Assembly (NCBI GenBank): GCA_022402505.1
Contig: JAKRSE010000334.1
Span: 1-7,665 of the forward strand
Source: Fimbriimonadaceae bacterium
GTDB lineage: Bacteria; Armatimonadota; Fimbriimonadia; Fimbriimonadales; Fimbriimonadaceae
Direction of reading: 5' to 3'
Length of the DNA stretch: 7,665 bases
The translations under genes and the position numbers were made by a program. Under the pieces are notes generated by a model, which saw nothing but the letters and a program-made list of their open reading frames with translations, was not told where the DNA came from and made no database searches. Shown one piece after another: positions 6,200-7,665 of the stretch. Position 1 is the stretch's first letter. Every line of letters starts with the position of its first letter.

Positions 6200-7269
6200 A
6201 ACGAAAACCGAAGCCCAGCGACACCCGCGAGCTGGCCCCGACCTGGACCCTGGCCCAGCGAACCGCCCTGGAATGGATGACCGGATCGCCCGGCAGCCTC
6301 CCGCTCTCCGTCTACGACGCGATGCAGAAGGACGCGATGGTCCAGACCGCGCTCACCGTCAAGCGCCTCGCCGTGCTGGCCGCCGACTGGAAGATCGTCC
6401 CGTCATCCGACCGGGCGAGGGATCGGAGCGTCGCCGAGTTCGTCCATGAAACCCTCGTGAACATGAACGGTTCCGCTCATTCGGTCATGCTCGCGGCGAT
6501 GGACAGCTTCGCGAAAGGATGGTCGATCCAGGAGCGGGTTCATGAGATTCGACGCGGGCGGCTCGTCCTGCGGGAGGTCCGTCCGAAGAACCCATCCGCC
6601 TTCTCGATGGATCAAGACGAGTTCGGCCGGCTGCGGGCCCTCATCCTCAGGCTCCCCGGTCTTCCCGAACGCCGACTCGACCCGTCCCGGTTCGTCATCC
6701 ACATCCACCGCAAGAGCTACGATCGACCGAACGGAGTCAGCGATCTGGACGCGGCTCATCGGCATTGGCAGGCCAAGACCAAGCTGCTCGCCGCCTGGCA
6801 GACCTGCTTGGAACGCTTCGCCGTGCCGACCGTGCTCGGTTCCTTCGAACGAGGGATGAGCCAGGACGAGCAGGGGCAGATGCTCTCCGCGCTCCAGAAC
6901 CTTGCCCAGGCCACGGCCCTCGTCTATCCCAGCGAGATGGAGATCAGCACCCTGGGCGGACAGAAGGAGCCTTCCTCCACCTTTCAGGAGGCGATCGAGT
7001 TCCACAACCGCGAAATCGCCCGAGCCATCCTCGGCCAGACCCTGACCACCGACGAAGGGAGGCGCGTCGGCAGCCTCGCCCTGGGCAAAGTCCATCTTCA
7101 GGTCTTCCTGCTTCAGATGGAGGCGATCCGTCGCGATCTGGCGGACGGAGTGATGACGGAACAGGTGATTCGGCCCCTGGTGGCAGCGAACTTTGACGTG
7201 CCCGCACCGCCTCGGTTCGAGTTCAAATCCGCCCCGCTGGACGTCTTCGCCACCGGCCGGATCGCCTGA
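6181..7269 (+). CDS. Phage portal protein, Mu gp29-like (DUF935), C-terminally short, 362 aa
   Basis: The sequence follows the DUF935 / Mu gp29 portal pattern: 'VYDAMQKDAMVQTALTVKRLAV' split around residues 44-65, 'DWKIVP' (69-74), 'FAKGWSIQERVHE' (110-122), 'RPKNPSAFSMD' (134-144), 'FVIHIHRKSYDRPNGVSDL' (171-189) and the signature 'ILGQTLTTDEG' (283-293), then 'GSLALGKVHLQVF' (297-309) and 'PPRFEF' (343-348). The portal is the dodecameric ring at the capsid vertex that docks the terminase, which is encoded directly upstream with a 19-bp overlap. No clear ribosome site precedes the ATG, so coupled translation is likely. Relatives such as Mu gp29 (about 510 aa) continue well beyond the 'PRFEF' strand. 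Here the protein stops 14 residues after it, so the distal helical region is missing. The stop is 4 bp from the stop of the convergent DUF192 gene. Confidence 0.85.
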   Translation: MPLFQLKRKPKPSDTRELAPTWTLAQRTALEWMTGSPGSLPLSVYDAMQKDAMVQTALTVKRLAVLAADWKIVPSSDRARDRSVAEFVHETLVNMNGSAHSVMLAAMDSFAKGWSIQERVHEIRRGRLVLREVRPKNPSAFSMDQDEFGRLRALILRLPGLPERRLDPSRFVIHIHRKSYDRPNGVSDLDAAHRHWQAKTKLLAAWQTCLERFAVPTVLGSFERGMSQDEQGQMLSALQNLAQATALVYPSEMEISTLGGQKEPSSTFQEAIEFHNREIARAILGQTLTTDEGRRVGSLALGKVHLQVFLLQMEAIRRDLADGVMTEQVIRPLVAANFDVPAPPRFEFKSAPLDVFATGRIA

Positions 7270-7273
7270 ACCG

Positions 7274-7665
7274 TCAGCGGTCGGCCTTCAGACTCGGGGG
7301 CACCTTCACCAGGGTGCCCCGGGTGATGTTCAGCTTCTTGAAGAGCCCGGCGCGGACCTCGATCACGATCTTGGACGGCCCCCAGCTGGAGTAGTCCGAC
7401 TCGATGTCCCTCGACTTCATCGTGTAGACGTTGAGGATCCTCATGTCCCGGCCGACGTAGGCGATGTCCAGGTCCACCAGGGTGTTCATCATCCAGAATC
7501 GCTGGGGTTCCGGTCGGGGGAAGACGAAAATCATCCCCTCGTTGTCCTTGAAGTCGGAGTTCAGGAGGAACATCATCCCTTCCTGCCGCTTTTCCGGGGT
7601 GTCCATCACCCAGAGCTTGAACTTGTGCTCGGCGATCATGACCTCCACCTGCTCCAGGTCCTCCA
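7274..7665 (-). CDS. DUF192 family protein, 5' partial
   Basis: The frame (stop complement at 7274-7276) runs open to the right edge. A GTG at 7646-7648 is an internal codon by family comparison, since DUF192 proteins have more N-terminal sequence and often a signal peptide. Visible family marks are 'MDTPEKRQEGMMF' (the R..GLM-type motif), 'NEGMIFVFPRPEPQRFWMMNT' (in the family GMLFVF...FWMKNT), 'VDLDIAYVGRDMRILNVYTM' and the final 'IVIEVRAGLFKKLNITRGTLV'. DUF192 proteins are small, often exported beta-rich proteins of unknown function. The gene converges on the portal gene with 4 bp between stops. A GC-rich stem (GGGGCACC 7297-7304 / GGTGCCCC 7313-7320) lies inside its final codons and could act as a weak hairpin for transcripts from the portal side, but has no T-tract. 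Confidence 0.85.
   Translation of the reverse strand, partial: EDLEQVEVMIAEHKFKLWVMDTPEKRQEGMMFLLNSDFKDNEGMIFVFPRPEPQRFWMMNTLVDLDIAYVGRDMRILNVYTMKSRDIESDYSSWGPSKIVIEVRAGLFKKLNITRGTLVKVPPSLKADR

Noticed and set aside
1..7665. tRNA, rRNA, CRISPR array, insertion sequence or phage attachment site
   Set aside because: No cloverleaf, regularly spaced repeats, transposase frame or direct repeats flanking the phage genes could be found by eye.

Overview
This is a GC-rich bacterial chromosomal window of about 7.7 kb with densely packed genes. It includes a bL28 ribosomal protein gene and a lipoprotein with a classical lipobox. The phylum cannot be fixed from the sequence. The diderm-style lipoprotein, the GC content and the gene families would fit a Planctomycetota-like or other under-sampled lineage, but that is only a guess.

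Region 1 (1-2764, + strand) is a tight four-gene run. It holds the C-terminal part of an SPFH-domain protein with a GYF_2 tail (cut by the left edge), a HEPN-like small protein, an unrecognised 134-residue protein, and a membrane-anchored protein with two zinc ribbons. The genes are 8 bp apart, overlap by 16 bp, and overlap by 4 bp (GTGA), so co-transcription and translational coupling are likely. The SPFH and zinc-ribbon proteins resemble YdjI and YdjG of the Bacillus subtilis ydjFGHI (PspA-associated) membrane-stress operon. The two middle genes have visibly lower G+C and look like an accessory pair inserted between these partners.

Region 2 (2789-4398) holds a small YHS-like lipoprotein on the - strand and, divergent from it, a PLP-dependent class I/II aminotransferase on the + strand. 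Region 3 (4399-4900) holds the bL28 gene (- strand). A perfect 13-bp inverted repeat, shared with the convergent aminotransferase, lies at its 3' end, and an extended -10 promoter candidate lies upstream.

Region 4 (4901-7269, + strand) is a two-gene phage packaging module. It consists of a complete-looking large terminase (ATPase plus nuclease motifs) and an overlapping Mu gp29-like (DUF935) portal protein that ends early for its family. No small terminase, head, protease, tail or integrase gene accompanies it, and ordinary chromosomal genes lie on both sides. Region 5 (7274-7665, - strand) is a DUF192 protein whose N-terminus lies beyond the right edge; its stop codon is 4 bp from the portal stop.

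The two items most worth following are the HEPN-like/unknown pair embedded in an SPFH-zinc-ribbon operon, and the isolated intact terminase-portal pair.
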